Shown: positions 13,311 to 25,981, numbered from the stretch's first letter. The stretch is DNA of 64,000 nt from Engraulis encrasicolus (GCF_034702125.1 NC_085880.1:8474677-8538676); one strand, 5' to 3'. Numbers and translations are program-made. The notes: generated by a model not told the origin, from the sequence alone.

Positions 13311-15057
13311 ATTGCATTCTCACAGAAAATGCTGGAAGCAGGCTTGCCTTTTGGGGCAGAGCTGAACAGTTTAATTTTTGATATCTCTATCCCTAAATTA
13401 AAAACAAACTACTATTGAGAAAACAAAGCTAAAATAAATGTTGGAAAAGTCCATCCACCCAGTCAGAAGTTATGGGCCAAACAATTGGATTCAGCCATCT
13501 TGAAAGTGTTGTAGCTCCGCGTTCTGGGGATATACTAAATGACATACATGGTATTTTAAGTTGGCTAAGTAACACTGCTATAATTTTGAAAATCAACATG
13601 AGTTTGAGTGGGATTTGAACTCACAACCTCCACATCTGTAATCCAGCACCTTTGCCATTGATACTAAATGACATACATGGTATTTTAAGTTGGCTAAGGA
13701 ACACTGCATATGATATAATTTTGAAAATCAACATGGGTCCAAGTTGGATTCGAACTCACAACCTCCATATCTCTAATCCAGCACCTTTGCCATTGATACT
13801 AAATGACATACATGCTATTTGAAGTTGGCTAAGAAACACTTCATATGATATAAATTTGAAAATCAACATGGGTCCAAGTGGGATTTGAACTCCCAACCTC
13901 CATACTGCTAATCTAGCACCTTTACCATTGAGCCAAACAGCTGCCTGAGAAGAGCATTCCAGCAAGACAATCTCTCATTGCATTGAAGCAGAGACGTTCT
14001 TAATGCATTTAGAATAGAGAATCTTTGATTGAAGAGCTGAACAATAGACTTCTAGAACGGTAGTGCAGCTGCTCGTTAAGAATAGAATGTTGAGAGAAAG
14101 TGACAGTTGAGATGGAACCCTGTATTGGCAGCACCTGTTCTGATTGACTATGGCAGTTAGTATTGTGCTCTAAGGCAGAGGACAGAATCCAAACAGTTTC
14201 TAGTTTTTAGATCACTGTTGGTAGCCTCTTACTGCAGCTGGGGTCGCCGGCGACCCTATTCACTTGCTGAAAATGCTTAACTACATCATAACAACATTGC
14301 TATGACATTACAGAGAGCCATAGTGCTGCGCTAAGTAGTTAAAAAACTAAAAAGAATTGGCACATGTCCTGCTCACAGATTGGAGTCATACATGTGATCT
14401 TTCTAACAGTCCTTGAATGAAGTTTATAGGTTAAACGGTTCTGTCACAAATGGTCCTCTTGTGGAAGATGTGCTGACCTCTTCAGAAAGGAAGGCACTTC
14501 AAGAGTCAATAGGAAAAGCCATTGGGCCAGCCCAGCACTTTTTACACACCTGCCATTTAAAAAGCAATGGGAGTTGGGACATGAAACTTTCACCGTTTGG
14601 AGTAATCTCATAGAACTCGCTAACAACGCGTCAACTAAACTTCTAGGTGAAAGTGTTGATGTTTTATGAACGAAAAAGATACATACACTCCGATCTGTAG
14701 AGTGGCGGAACACTCTCTCCTGAAGGTTCTACCATTGTTTTCAATGGGGACCCAAACCTGCACAAAATCGCCAAAAACAGAAAAACGACAAGAGACACGG
14801 ACACGCTATATCAGTGCAAATGATCTCCAAGCCGAGCCGGTCGTTTTAGTGTTTGAACGGTGTCTCTATCTCGAAAGGCCTAGGAGGAGATCCATTTTCT
14901 TTTTTTACAGCCCTGCACAAGAGAAGCAACAAACAAAGCAACAAAGCAAGTATAAACTGTACTTAGAGATTACTTGCTCTGCAAGCCCGCTTAATAAACT
15001 GTACTTAGGGATTACTATAAGCTGGACTTGCTCTGCAAGCCCGCCTAATTATCAATA
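13311..15057. repeat. Compound interspersed repeat, copy 1
   Basis: This 1.75-kb block matches 35,830-37,680 along nearly its whole length, in the same orientation, starting AGATTGCATTCTCACAG and ending near CTCTGCAAGCCCGCC. It contains a reverse-oriented GGCCAAACA/AACTTCTGAC unit (13,445-13,510), a ~130-bp tandem array (13,532-13,945), and a segment (about 14,215-14,335) that copy 2 lacks. No end repeats or coding capacity are clear. Confidence 0.8.
13532..13945 (-). repeat. ~130-bp tandem repeat with tRNA-like B box
   Basis: Three units start with ATACTAAATGACATACATG at 13,532, 13,661 and 13,796 (spacing 129 and 135). Each carries GGGATTTGAACTC or GGATTCGAACTC, the reverse complement of an RNA polymerase III B box. 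On the minus strand the last unit also has TGGCTCAATGGTAAAGG, an A-box-like word ~35 nt upstream. The unit is therefore a tandem SINE-like, tRNA-derived module. It is not a functional tRNA: no acceptor stem is visible. Confidence 0.7.
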
Positions 15058-16910
15058 ATAGGGTCTATGTAGGCTATACTGCAAATAAACCAAATAAATG
15101 ATATTTGAAAAAAATGTTCCAGCAGATCTCAAAAAGTAAAGTACATGAAGTGGAATATCTTGTGAAAGCCAGAAATACGGGGAAAACTCCACCCTCTGAT
15201 TATATTGGCAAAAAACTCCTTGTGAGAAATGCCCTTTGAGGCACTACAGACTCAAATCGAGAGAGTGCAACACAAATTAACTCCTCTGTGTTTCTGGCTG
15301 TTTCTTTTTTCCACCTGTCTAATAGAATGTATGTTACGGAAGCAAAATAGCCCACCATGTCTTCAATGATCAATGCTTGTGTGCTCGTAAATACCTCTGT
15401 GTACCTCCATTCCCTGTCAGTGGGATTGTGCCTGTAAGAACACACTATGAAATTGCATTTATGTTGTTATGACCTGGGCTTTCACAGTACATTCCAATGT
15501 GTGTTCATATGTTAACTCAATATATCACTACAGCTTTAGAATTGAAGTATTTGTAGAATTAGAAACCACCTGGTGGTCACATGGCATTCCACTGTTTACA
15601 TAAAGAGCTGTCAATCCTGGATTCAGGACCAATGTCCCAAAGTCCTAGCCTGATAATCATCGACTTTTCAAATCTCTTCTAGACTTGGTCTGACCAAGAG
15701 CATAACAATGAATATTTCCCAAACGGTAAGGTTGACCCACATCCCTTAGTTTGCTAATGGTTACTTGTTAGCTTCCTGAAAAAGTGGGAGGAGTTCCCGT
15801 TTTTTCGGGAACTCAGGATTGTGTATTGTTCTTGGCTTGACTAGAGGCAACGCTGAAGGTGTGGCGTCACTAGGAGGATACATTCCAGCTACCAAAGTCC
15901 TACATTGCACACAAACCCCCAATACTAAAACAGGTGCAACTGACATGGTGCTATAGTCACTTCACATTACAAAAACTCTGACATATTTTCCTCTTAAACA
16001 ACTGATTTCAGTCCGATGAATGCTTATGATGCTCAGCTGGCTAAGAGCTGGTTGGATTCCATTTTTGTCTGCGTTTTCCATTCCTGAAATGGGAATTACT
16101 GTAACATGATGCCCCTGCTTATTAACTAATGCCCTAAACGATATCCTATACCTTGTAGTTATACTGTCCTTTTCACTTTGCTGAGGTGACCAGATTAGCT
16201 GATTTATTTCCAGACAAATGCTAGAAGATGTAGCGACATTGTGAGCGCGTTGTAATAGATTAAATCTCCTCTTCCTTTATGTCAGGAGCAATAATGAAGA
16301 CACTCAATCATCTAAATGATATGAAGCTTAAACATATACTACCCTTTGTGTTAATAACACTATGGATTATAGGACAAAGTGTGGTTGAAAGATCCCATAA
16401 TGTACTTTAACATGCTTTAATCTTCATCAACCGCGGCCACTCATGAAAAAGATCCATACTTTAATTAGGCCGAGGCCAGCAAGGGATGAAATACATATAG
16501 ATCTCATTTACTGCTCTTTTATCATGGATAGCAGGCATGACTATGAGGGCAGATGAATACATGTAAGAAGGCGGCCATTTTAAAATGTTACAATGAAGTA
16601 GAGCACACATCGTTTGTATGGGTCAGCCTTTGCTTAGCTCACCTGCGAATGCTTATGCTGCTTAATGATGTCACAAGAAATGTATTACATGTATAACTTG
16701 TTGTGTTGTTAACTGAAACAATTAATTTTGTCCCAGTCTGACCATTATGAAACAAATGCTTTTAAGTAAACACAGCCTCCAGCATGGTTATTGATTTCTC
16801 CACAGTATTGTAAAGCTAAACAAGTCCACCAAGCGGACAAAGATGCGTTCGTCTATATACTCTGCTGCCTTGTGGACACAGGAGGGAATAAAGAATGCGT
16901 TTCAGAGAGA
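15058..16910. other. 1.85 kb unannotated, low in repeats
   Basis: No microsatellite, element end or convincing exon. The part around 16,250-16,600 is complex and repeat-free with TAATTA-like words and could be conserved non-coding DNA, but only an alignment to other fish could show that. Confidence 0.4.
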
Positions 16911-16940
16911 CCGACAGACAGACGGACGGACGGACGGACA
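16911..16940. repeat. (GACG)n/(GACA)n
   Basis: About seven GACA/GACG tetramers in tandem. Confidence 0.85.
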
Positions 16941-17109
16941 TACCTTCTTATAGAGATGCTAGGACGCATCTAAAAACATGTAAAGCCACACATGGATTTT
17001 TGAAGAAGAAAAAAAAACATTGCAGGCCCTCCAGTGGGGAATGGGGAATCCAATGTCTTTAAAAAAACAGCTATGCCAAGCTGTCAGCATCACATTCCAT
17101 TTTAAAGCA

Positions 17110-17197
17110 AAGGAAGAAAAGAAAGAAAGAAAGAGAGAAAGAAAGAAAGAATGGATGGATGAAAGAATGGATGGATGGATGGATGGATGGATGGATG
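17110..17197. repeat. (GAAA)n then (ATGG)n
   Basis: GAAA-type tetramers to about 17,150 pass into GATG/ATGG tetramers up to 17,197. Confidence 0.9.
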
Positions 17198-18371
17198 AGC
17201 CAATTACACTGGCATATCATTAGGGGGTGGTGGGAATTTAAGTGGGACTTTTGCCAGGTCAGCAGTGAGCCTGATAATCATTGCCATAAGTGCCATGGGA
17301 TTTTTAATGCCCATCGTGACCCAAGTGTTCCGGTTTAACGGCCATTCAAAGGACGGAATTGGCTTTGGTAGGTGAGATTGTCTCTGTCACTGTACTATGG
17401 GAATTGGGGTTCATTTTGGTCTTGGGTGAGTGGGTGTGCTATGCAAAAAGAACAACCAAAATTAGAAGTATATAAAATAACCTTATAGTTTTTTTTCTTT
17501 TTCTTTTTTTGTTGTTGCACTCTGTCGTTCTAAAACATAAAAAAAACATTACTGTTCCAAAGGCACTATAATACGGGATTCTAATTGATAATACTGTGTA
17601 TTCATTCAATGTTTATGATATAACCTATGATGCGGGGCAAGAAGATTGTGTTTTGTTTTTACCTCTTAATAATCTACAAGGCCTTATGCAGACTATCCAA
17701 ATAGTGAGTGCTGCATTGCTGCATTTTTTAAACTAATGATCCACTTAGGATAAATGTTGTTTTGTCGTTCTAAGCCTTTAATACTTAATATGTCATTAAT
17801 ATGTTAGTGATATTTAATATGCACTCCATCATTCTTTTTTTATTAATTTGGAATATATGTCTATTTTATTATCAATTTCTGTACAGTTTTGAAACAGTCT
17901 TTGAGAAAAACTGGTAGAAATGTGTGGGATCAGGCTGAATCTCACTGCTTTTATGAAAGAGAGTACGGCCCCACAGTCCCTCTTGGCCTTGCTAGAAACT
18001 ATTACAGTTGTTGTGCACCACAGACGGGGACCTAAATCTGTTTGAGATAGCCAAGAAGATGAAAACCGCCTCGGCCCCTTTGTTATGGGGACTTTTCCCC
18101 CCTCCGAGTCATAAAAAACTGGGTCAATAAATATTGTTCCAGCGCAACAAAACTAGGTAACCTCATGGACCTTCTAGAACAGAAGGGATTCAATTTTGTG
18201 CTGTTCGGTGTACAGTACTCTATATCTACGGCCATGTAGGCTCCCAGTAAAATGCTTTGTAGTGCACTTCGGTCCCCATCATCCCTATATCATTAAAAGT
18301 AATACCATGTGTGAATGTACATGTAAAACAATTGAATAATCACATACGTTGGGTCAACATCTGGGTCAATG

Positions 18372-18372
<1 letters not shown>
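17198..18372. other. 1.2 kb unannotated
   Basis: Complex AT-leaning sequence with no recognised element. The part around 17,920-18,150 is GC-richer and repeat-free; no splice-bounded frame could be assigned. Confidence 0.4.

Positions 18373-18430
<58 letters not shown>
18373..18430. repeat. (GA)n microsatellite
   Basis: 29 GA units without interruption. Confidence 0.97.
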
Positions 18431-18432
<2 letters not shown>

Positions 18433-19630
18433 AATTTGTGCAATAATCAACACTGTTGTCTAAATGACAAATGAGTTGAGTTAAATAAACGCGTCTAATG
18501 GATATTATTTGTCCCCTGTTCATAACCAATGGTGACACAAGTCATTAATCAACATGATATACACAAGATTGCCTCTAGAGCAATTTTTAAGTATTTGGCT
18601 ATGGACATAGGCCTACATATATTTTTCACGAGCGACAACTTTTGCCTTTTTGTATTCATGTCTTGACTAATAGGCAGATGCACTTTGGCCAGCCTGCAAA
18701 GAGTAAAGTGGCAGACCCTCAATTTATTTTTCTTTCTTTTAATATAATATATATACAGTATATACATGTATATATTTATCGATATATCTCAACTGCTGCC
18801 TTTTTAATGGTGTCTCTCCCCATAATCGCAGGCTTTCAACTGGGAAGCATGCGATTGGCCTGTCTGGAAAAGGCCCACAGTATACGGATCAAAGATAAGA
18901 CCCTCTTATCCTCCCCTTTCATCTCAGCCAGATGGCTTTTGACAGCCCCGGCATTCGACAAGAAAAAAAAAACTATGAAAACAAAAAAAGGCGACACTTG
19001 TATGTTTTTACCTGTTAATCTAAACTCACACATATGTAAGCAGAGCCATTTCATAGATGAGCTGCATCTTGGCGATGCTTGGGGTTTAAATGCATTTTCA
19101 TTCTGAATGAAGCTGAATAAGAAACAGGAATCAGTCTCAGGACTCTTCCCATGTGTTGTCACGTCTCTTTGATATATTTTACACTCTGCGAAAAGCGAGC
19201 AGGGTGACACTGCCTGCATATTACTGTTAAAGGCAAAGGGGTGATTATGAATGAATCAGTGAATCAGTGTGCACTTACTCATACTATATAACACTTTGGC
19301 TTGCCCAAAACCAGTGTCTTCCTTTCCTTTGGATAACATTTTTTTCTTCTTGTTCCAAACCCATTTCCAGTTGAGCTCCCTCACTCAATATGGTGAATAC
19401 TTTGCAGTGAAATGCATTGAAACCCCACTGTGAGAAACACTTTTGACAAGATAGTTTTGACAAGTCATCTCCAACTCTCTCTCTCTCTAAAAAAAACCTA
19501 CACATGCACAGTACAGTCCTTGATTCTTTTTTCACATGGTGAGAGCCAAAAGAGTGCATTGAGTGAGAACCATCATGGTACACTGGACACTGGGCACCAG
19601 AACACCTGCAATGGCTGCTGCTGCCACTGC
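18431..19630. other. 1.2 kb unannotated
   Basis: Contains a short (TA)n-rich patch near 18,740-18,785 and an A-rich patch near 18,960. Opposed open frames of 154 codons (18,642-19,106) and 127 codons (18,836-19,219) overlap and lack known motifs, so neither is called. Confidence 0.4.
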
Positions 19631-19789
19631 CAGGGTTGCTGACAGGGGGCGACAACAGGGACAGTTGTCCCGGGCCCAGGGAGAGAGGGGGCCCATAATT
19701 GAGTCCTCATTGCATTGTATCTATTGGGCTATGGGGGGGCCTTTCAGATGACTTTGTCCTGGGCCCGACCAAAGCTGTTGGCGGCTCTG
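19631..19789. mobile_element. hAT MITE, 159 bp
   Basis: Starts CAGGGTTGCTGACAGG and ends GTTGGCGGCTCTG, an inverted pair of the hAT CAG...CTG type. It is flanked by a perfect 8-bp duplication GCCACTGC (19,623-19,630 and 19,790-19,797), the hAT hallmark. The inside has a GTCCCGGGCCCAGGG palindromic core and no ORF. A reverse-oriented relative lies at 26,889-27,177. Confidence 0.85.
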
Positions 19790-19797
19790 GCCACTGC

Positions 19798-21396
19798 TAA
19801 CGTCCCTGGCCTGTCCATCAGGAGACATCACATCACATTATGAGCTGAGCGGTGATGGACACAAGCATCTGTGGCTCAGGTGCGTAGACATCACAAAAGA
19901 GCAGAGCTTTTAATCTGTCTCTGTCTGAGAGAAAACGTTCTAGAACAGAACATACCTGTATGTGTTCTAGAACTTGAAATGAGAACCACCGATGTCAGGA
20001 AGTAGCATGAATACACACAACCAAACAAGAAAACCTTGCTTGTATAAGATTGTCACAACATGTCATGGTTTCACATTTCAACAAGCAATATTCATAACAA
20101 ATCAACACAAAAGGGACCGCCTCCTTAGCAACCACAAAGATAAGTAGCAAACGTGCCAACATGGATGTGTGTGAAGTCAGATAGGGGCAGGTAGGCTACG
20201 TAAATTGGCTCGTTGTCAGGGTTTTGCTCGATAATGAGTATAAATGAATTGGGAAATGTAGATCGACCTGCTCCCTTGCATGGAAATTGATTTCCACACG
20301 GCTCTTGACACATCCCGGCTGAAATGAGCGGCAGAACAAAGAGCCAAGGCCGCAAGGGACCCTGGGTAATGGCGGAGTCTCCTCCCCTCCTTTGCTCTCC
20401 TCTGACCCCATTCTGGAGAAAACATCTCTTGAGGATCTGGAAGGCAGAGTGAGGAGCAATGAGAGTGAGTAAAGGATGCATCACTACATGTGATGTCAGT
20501 GCATTTTAATATCTGGAAGGAAAACAAAGAGAAAAAAGTGAATTTCCTCAAGCTGTTGTGTTCTATTTGACTTTTTGTTTTTACGGCTAAATGGGCTGGC
20601 CTTGTTTTCTTTCCTGGCTCCACCTGGCAGGAGGGGTTCGGGCTGTTGTGTTCTCTCAGTATATTTTAGTGCTGTTGATGTCTGCTTAGTATAGTATGGG
20701 TTTTTAGTCCGAAAAAAGGCTCTATCATAAAATAAACATTGATGTTTTTCCAGCATTCCCAGCGTGCGTTTAGAATACTTCAAGCTATAAAAGCAATGAG
20801 AGAGGAATTTGTGAATAATTAAGGCTACTTATGGTTCCTAAGAGCTATGTACAGCGAGACCAGTCCAATGATTAATGGTTTGGGCCTAACTGCAATGGCA
20901 GGGTCCTTACAGGAAATCCATTCTGAAGCCTTTTTCTGATTATTGCCTTCCTTGTTCCCTCATGAATAGTCTTACAGCAGCACCGTAAAATGGAATTGAA
21001 TTATCTGCTGCAATCGCACCCTCATGAGGAAATATTTGGTAGCTATTGATTTCGACTGGCCAAATACTATGTATTTTTGCCTCCTGTGTATTTGTGAACC
21101 GTAACAGGCTATGTTTTGTACTGTTTTCTTTCCTCATAGATTCTATTTTCCTATAATGGGCAGTGCACTCCCAGATACGCTTTTGCACACACAGAGAGAC
21201 ATGCTGTATACCACAAACATACATGCACACACACTATAAGAAAGAAAATATTCTTCTGTCATGAAACAAGCTCAGACTCACACATCAAAAGTACGTACAG
21301 TGTATATATGTCCAGGCACTTCACTGTCTTTGAAACATGCTATTCTCAGTAGCGGCACACTATGAGATGCAAAGGGAGGAAGCCTTACCTGTCTTA
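19798..21396. other. 1.6 kb unannotated
   Basis: Complex sequence. Several short overlapping minus-strand frames (20,125-20,783) have no recognised domain. No RNA gene or element end is seen. Confidence 0.4.
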
Positions 21397-21655
21397 TGAG
21401 TGCCCACCAGGGAAACTCCCATTGCCATTGTGACACAGCACTCCACAGCAAACAGCGCTCACTGCACACAGCAAAATTACATTTATGCCTCACCCGTACA
21501 AGGGGGCAGCCCGAAACTGTGCCCCAAAGGTGCAGTGCAGTAGGATGGTACCATGCTCAGGGTACCTCAGTCATGGAGGAGGTTGGGGCAGAGAACTGGT
21601 TAATTACTTCCCCTACCAACCTGGTGGGTTGGGAGTCTAACTGGCAGCCTTCAAT
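21397..21655 (-). mobile_element. tRNA-derived SINE, copy A
   Basis: Aligns in reverse orientation with the SINE at 61,886-62,187: the CTCCCATTGCCATTGTGACA word, the AAATTACATTTATGCCTCA stretch, ACCATGCTCAGGGTACCTCA and the AATTACTTCCCCTACCAACC segment are shared. The B-box side is degenerate here (GGGAGTCTAACTGGCAGCC), and the A-box end is missing. Confidence 0.75.
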
Positions 21656-22630
21656 GTGCGTGTGTGTGAGACGGTGTTTCAGCTTATCCACCAGATTTTT
21701 GTAGCCCCGTAATGCACGCCGTTCCTCCAGTGGCACACTGTAATAGCCATTGAAAGGTTAATTACCATAGTACTACTCCAATATGTGCACTGTGACTTGG
21801 TCATTGCCAATCTGGTAACAGCAAATTTATAACGCCGTGTTTTAACAGGTTAACACCAACTGGCGCTGTCCATGTTATCCTCCCAAAACCACAATGATCT
21901 AACTGCAACTACCAAAACTCTCCATATTGCAACAATTATTCTTTTGAGAATGTGGTTTAGCTATCTGGCAAAAGTTGTGGGCAAACTACTTAAATAACCC
22001 ATAGGAAATCTCTTTCAAAATGTTACTTATTGAACTAGGCTATATGGAACTGCTCATCACTAAGCACTGCAAGACGTCATGGCAACAGATCTGAGATATA
22101 ATACAATCATGCTTATAATTCATCAATTTCCACAGGGAGCCTGTGCCTGGTCTACACCGGTAACTAAATCCTACAGTAGCCTATGGTCTGTGCACACATC
22201 TTATTTGATTGTGAATTAAATTCAGAAATGAACCGTGCTTCTTTTTAATTATAGCCTGATGCACCGGAGCAAATGACATATTAGATGTCTGTAAATCCCA
22301 TATGTGAAAGTAACACTGAGCTTAACTTCAGGAAATATGTTTAATAAGTAAGTGTTAGCTGAGGTGAAGGAAATGCAACACTAAATGTAACAGAATCCTG
22401 GCATTTCAAAAGCCCTCAGCCTTTACTAAGCCTTAACAGAATGGCATATCAAACTGTGTAATGCTGTCTTGCATTAGGCCTACTTGTTGCTTCATAACAT
22501 GAGTATTGTTGGGTCTACATCAACATTCCTGTCACTTGTGTAACATTGTACACACAGCAAGTGTTTTTGCATTGCACCATATATATGCCTTTATCCAGAA
22601 CAATGTGAGCAATGTGTGGTCAGATACCTT
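21656..22630. other. 1.0 kb unannotated
   Basis: Complex AT-leaning sequence with no microsatellite, element end or plausible exon. Confidence 0.4.
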
Positions 22631-23127
22631 CATAGGCATGCAAACATAGGGACGTGGTGGTGCTAAAGCACCTGCCCCTTTGGCCTACTGGACAAAAAAG
22701 GCCCTTTTTGATAGTTCCTCTTTTGATTTTTTTTCACAATGTACTGTGGTGCATGTTGATCATCTACGGCAGTGATTCCCAACCTTTTGTGTCTCATGTA
22801 CCCCCCAAGCCTTTTCATTGTACCATCACCATTTCAGAGTACCCCCTAACTCGTATTTTACATTGCTTTTGCTATTCCAGTGTGACTTTGTTCCATGCAT
22901 TTGTTAAAATTAAATTTTCCCAAGTACCCCCTGCAGTATGCTTGCGTACTCCTAGTGGTACACGTACCCCTGGTTGGGAAACACTATACGGTACAACATT
23001 GTTGATTAAAAGCATGTAACAATTCCCCCATTATAATAATATATATCCTCCATATCCTAAGGCAGCTGGAAGTTCTACATGCCCCACCTGGAGCCCTTGC
23101 CCAGCAAAATGTCTGTGCACGCCACTG
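22631..23127. mobile_element. hAT element carrying a nested hAT MITE
   Basis: Flanked by a perfect 8-bp duplication GATACCTT (22,623-22,630 and 23,128-23,135). Ends are CATAGGCATGCAAACA and GTCTGTGCACGCCACTG, an inverted pair differing at a few sites. A second element (22,770-22,986) sits inside. There is no transposase ORF, so it is non-autonomous. Confidence 0.82.
22770..22986. mobile_element. Nested hAT MITE
   Basis: Begins CAGTGATTCCCAACC and ends GGTTGGGAAACACTA, a clear inverted pair. Flanks share TACGG (22,765-22,769 and 22,987-22,991), a partly eroded duplication. The interior has repeated GTACCCC words. It inserted into the older element 22,631-23,127. Confidence 0.75.
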
Positions 23128-23135
23128 GATACCTT

Positions 23136-23894
23136 GTTCAGGAGTATTTCATTATGGATTAGCGTGGATCCCATCTCCATACCTATTCCCAGCCGCAGAT
23201 GTACGCAGATTGTTTTTTTTTGTTGCGATGGGCTGTGGGGTGGAGGATGAATCAGTTGACCATAGAAGGTTGGTCCGACTTGCAGGAAATGTTATAAAAG
23301 GTTTGTAAAATGTTTGCAAAGGTGCTGAGTGGAAAAGGGAACTTCATAAAAAGTCTGAGAGGGGCTCTGATATAAAACATCATTAAAACAGTTAGGACTT
23401 GATTAAAGGTATAATGCTAAAATCAGATGGTGCTTTAATATCGACCAATAAAATGTTATGGCAGTCGGCAGATTTTTTAATGCCATGATTTGACAGTTAG
23501 AAAATTAACCAAAGGAGAGGAAATATTGCACTCACCGCAGTGCATTTGCATGATTTAGCATGTCTCAGCTCAGCATAGCAGCAAAATTTAGGCGGTGAAG
23601 ATGAGTCCTCTGCTCTGTGAACTCACTCCATAACAGTAAAATTTACTGAGTAAATCGTATGACTTTTTGGATATTTTTTAGGTACAGCTATTGCCCTCTT
23701 CTCACAATGACTTGCACTCATATTCTATACTCATATTTTGCACTCATATCCCATTTTCTGACAAAGACAATCTACTCAACAGTCTCTTATTTGCTCTGCC
23801 TAGTCACTCTAAATCAAATAACCTTTTAGATGCTTCACTAACGTCTTTTCCACTCAAAAAGCCAAAGCTGACCCTGTCTGCCCCACTTTGTATT
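23136..23894. other. Unannotated stretch
   Basis: Complex sequence. A 79-codon frame at 23,691-23,930 runs into the SINE and reads ...DNLLNSLLFALPSHSKSN..., with no recognised domain. Confidence 0.4.
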
Positions 23895-24165
23895 GTGAAA
23901 GCCCAACTGGGAAACTCCCATTGTCATTGAGACACAGCACTCCACAGCACACAGTGCTCACTGCACACACCGAAATTGCATTTATGCCTCATTCGTGCAA
24001 GGGGGAAACCTCCAATGGCGCCCCAAGGGAGCAGTGTGGCAGGCATGGTACCATGCCCAGTCATAGAGGAGGATGGGGGAGAGCACTGGTTAATAACTCC
24101 CCTCACCAACCTGCGGGTCGGGAGTCGAACTGGCAACCTTTGCCCTAACTGCTGACTGCCCTGGG
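23895..24165 (-). mobile_element. tRNA-derived SINE, copy B
   Basis: Reverse-oriented copy of the 61,886 family. It begins GTGAAAGCCCAACTGGG, the complement of that copy's 3' end, and ends GTCGGGAGTCGAACTGGCAACC...GGGCAGTC-like. GGAGTCGAACTGG is the reverse of a B box (GGTTCGACTCC type). The A-box side is short and degenerate. Confidence 0.8.
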
Positions 24166-24810
24166 TACATTGAGATATTATACAGTACCGTACATGCATG
24201 CACTGCCGATAATGTGATGGATGGCCTGATAACAAACACGCCTACTGTATACCACTGTGAAGACCATGACATTTCTTAGCACACAAACAATTACCAATAA
24301 TAGTGCCAGATTTATTTTAAAATGCTCCATTAAAGAGAGTGGTTCTCAGAGGAAGACAATTTTCGCTAGTCTACAAATGTGTTCAACCTTTTGAGAGAAG
24401 CAGTGACTAAAACATTCTGACATTTTGTTCAAAACTTATAATGTTTTATTGAACTTTATTGCTGCAACCAGGTACCTGTTATCAGCCAGCTTGATTTTGT
24501 CATGATAGTATGTGAGAATTAATACAAAGTAAGAAGTATATACTATATACGGTGCAGTATAATTAAGCTTTAGGTAAATAGTATATTACTCCCATTTTAG
24601 TGTAATACTATATATTGTTTTCTATAAAACACTTTCTGTGACAAGCTGTATATTTACGACTGGCATTGCCTCAAGGCTTATATTTAATGGCTGGTATTGA
24701 CAAAAGTCTCCATATTTAATGGTTGGTATTGATTCTATGGAAGATAAACCTTCATTTTTTACGGCACTTATTGGCTTAGGTAAGTCTGTACTGTAAATCT
24801 GTGTTCAGAT
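24166..24810. other. Unannotated stretch
   Basis: AT-rich. The words TTTAATGGCTGGTATTGA and TTTAATGGTTGGTATTGA recur at about 24,685 and 24,716, a small local duplication. Nothing else is recognised. Confidence 0.45.
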
Positions 24811-25661
<851 letters not shown>

Positions 25662-25738
25662 TTAACACAACGTTTCGACCAGTCTGGTCTTCACACCTAC
25701 ACCTGACGAAAACCAGACTGGTCGAAACGTTGTGTTAA
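25662..25738. repeat. Palindrome with 27-bp perfect arms
   Basis: The left arm 25,662-25,688 (TTAACACAACGTTTCGACC...) is the exact reverse complement of 25,712-25,738, separated by a 23-nt loop. The right arm ends in TTAA, which is also the left target duplication of the MITE that follows. The arms contain GGTCGAAACGTTGTG, a word I recognise as common in fish repeats. Confidence 0.9.
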
Positions 25739-25977
25739 CCCATTGATGCTGGATGATGCGTTGCGCAACATTGGCCCTGGCGCCAGAATCTTGTTAGAGC
25801 TGTATGAACACTTTCTAATGCGAGATGGGGACCTTAGTGTTTAAATGCAACTCATGGCATGTTTTCATTGCTTCAGAGGCTGAGATATTTCCGTTTTTAT
25901 AGGCTGAGGGCAACTTTTCTTAAAAGGGGCTTAGGCATGTAGCACCCTTTTTTGCAAGTGCTTTAGGCATTATTGGG
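25739..25977. mobile_element. piggyBac-like MITE, 239 bp
   Basis: Flanked by TTAA on both sides (25,735-25,738 and 25,978-25,981). Ends are CCCATTGATGCTGG and GGCATTATTGGG, an imperfect inverted pair starting CCC. TTAA targeting with CCC termini is the piggyBac pattern. There is no ORF. The right flank TTAAATAAAC continues the palindrome-associated repeat. Confidence 0.8.
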
Positions 25978-25981
25978 TTAA

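Noticed and set aside
13858..13945. Functional tRNA gene on the minus strand
   Set aside because: A- and B-box-like words are present but no acceptor stem, and the unit is part of a tandem repeat; treated as tRNA-derived.
13532..13945. CRISPR-like array of regular repeats
   Set aside because: The units are contiguous tandem repeats without unique spacers, in a eukaryotic genome.
18642..19219. 154-codon + and 127-codon - overlapping frames
   Set aside because: No recognisable domain, low-complexity patches, and both strands open over the same DNA.
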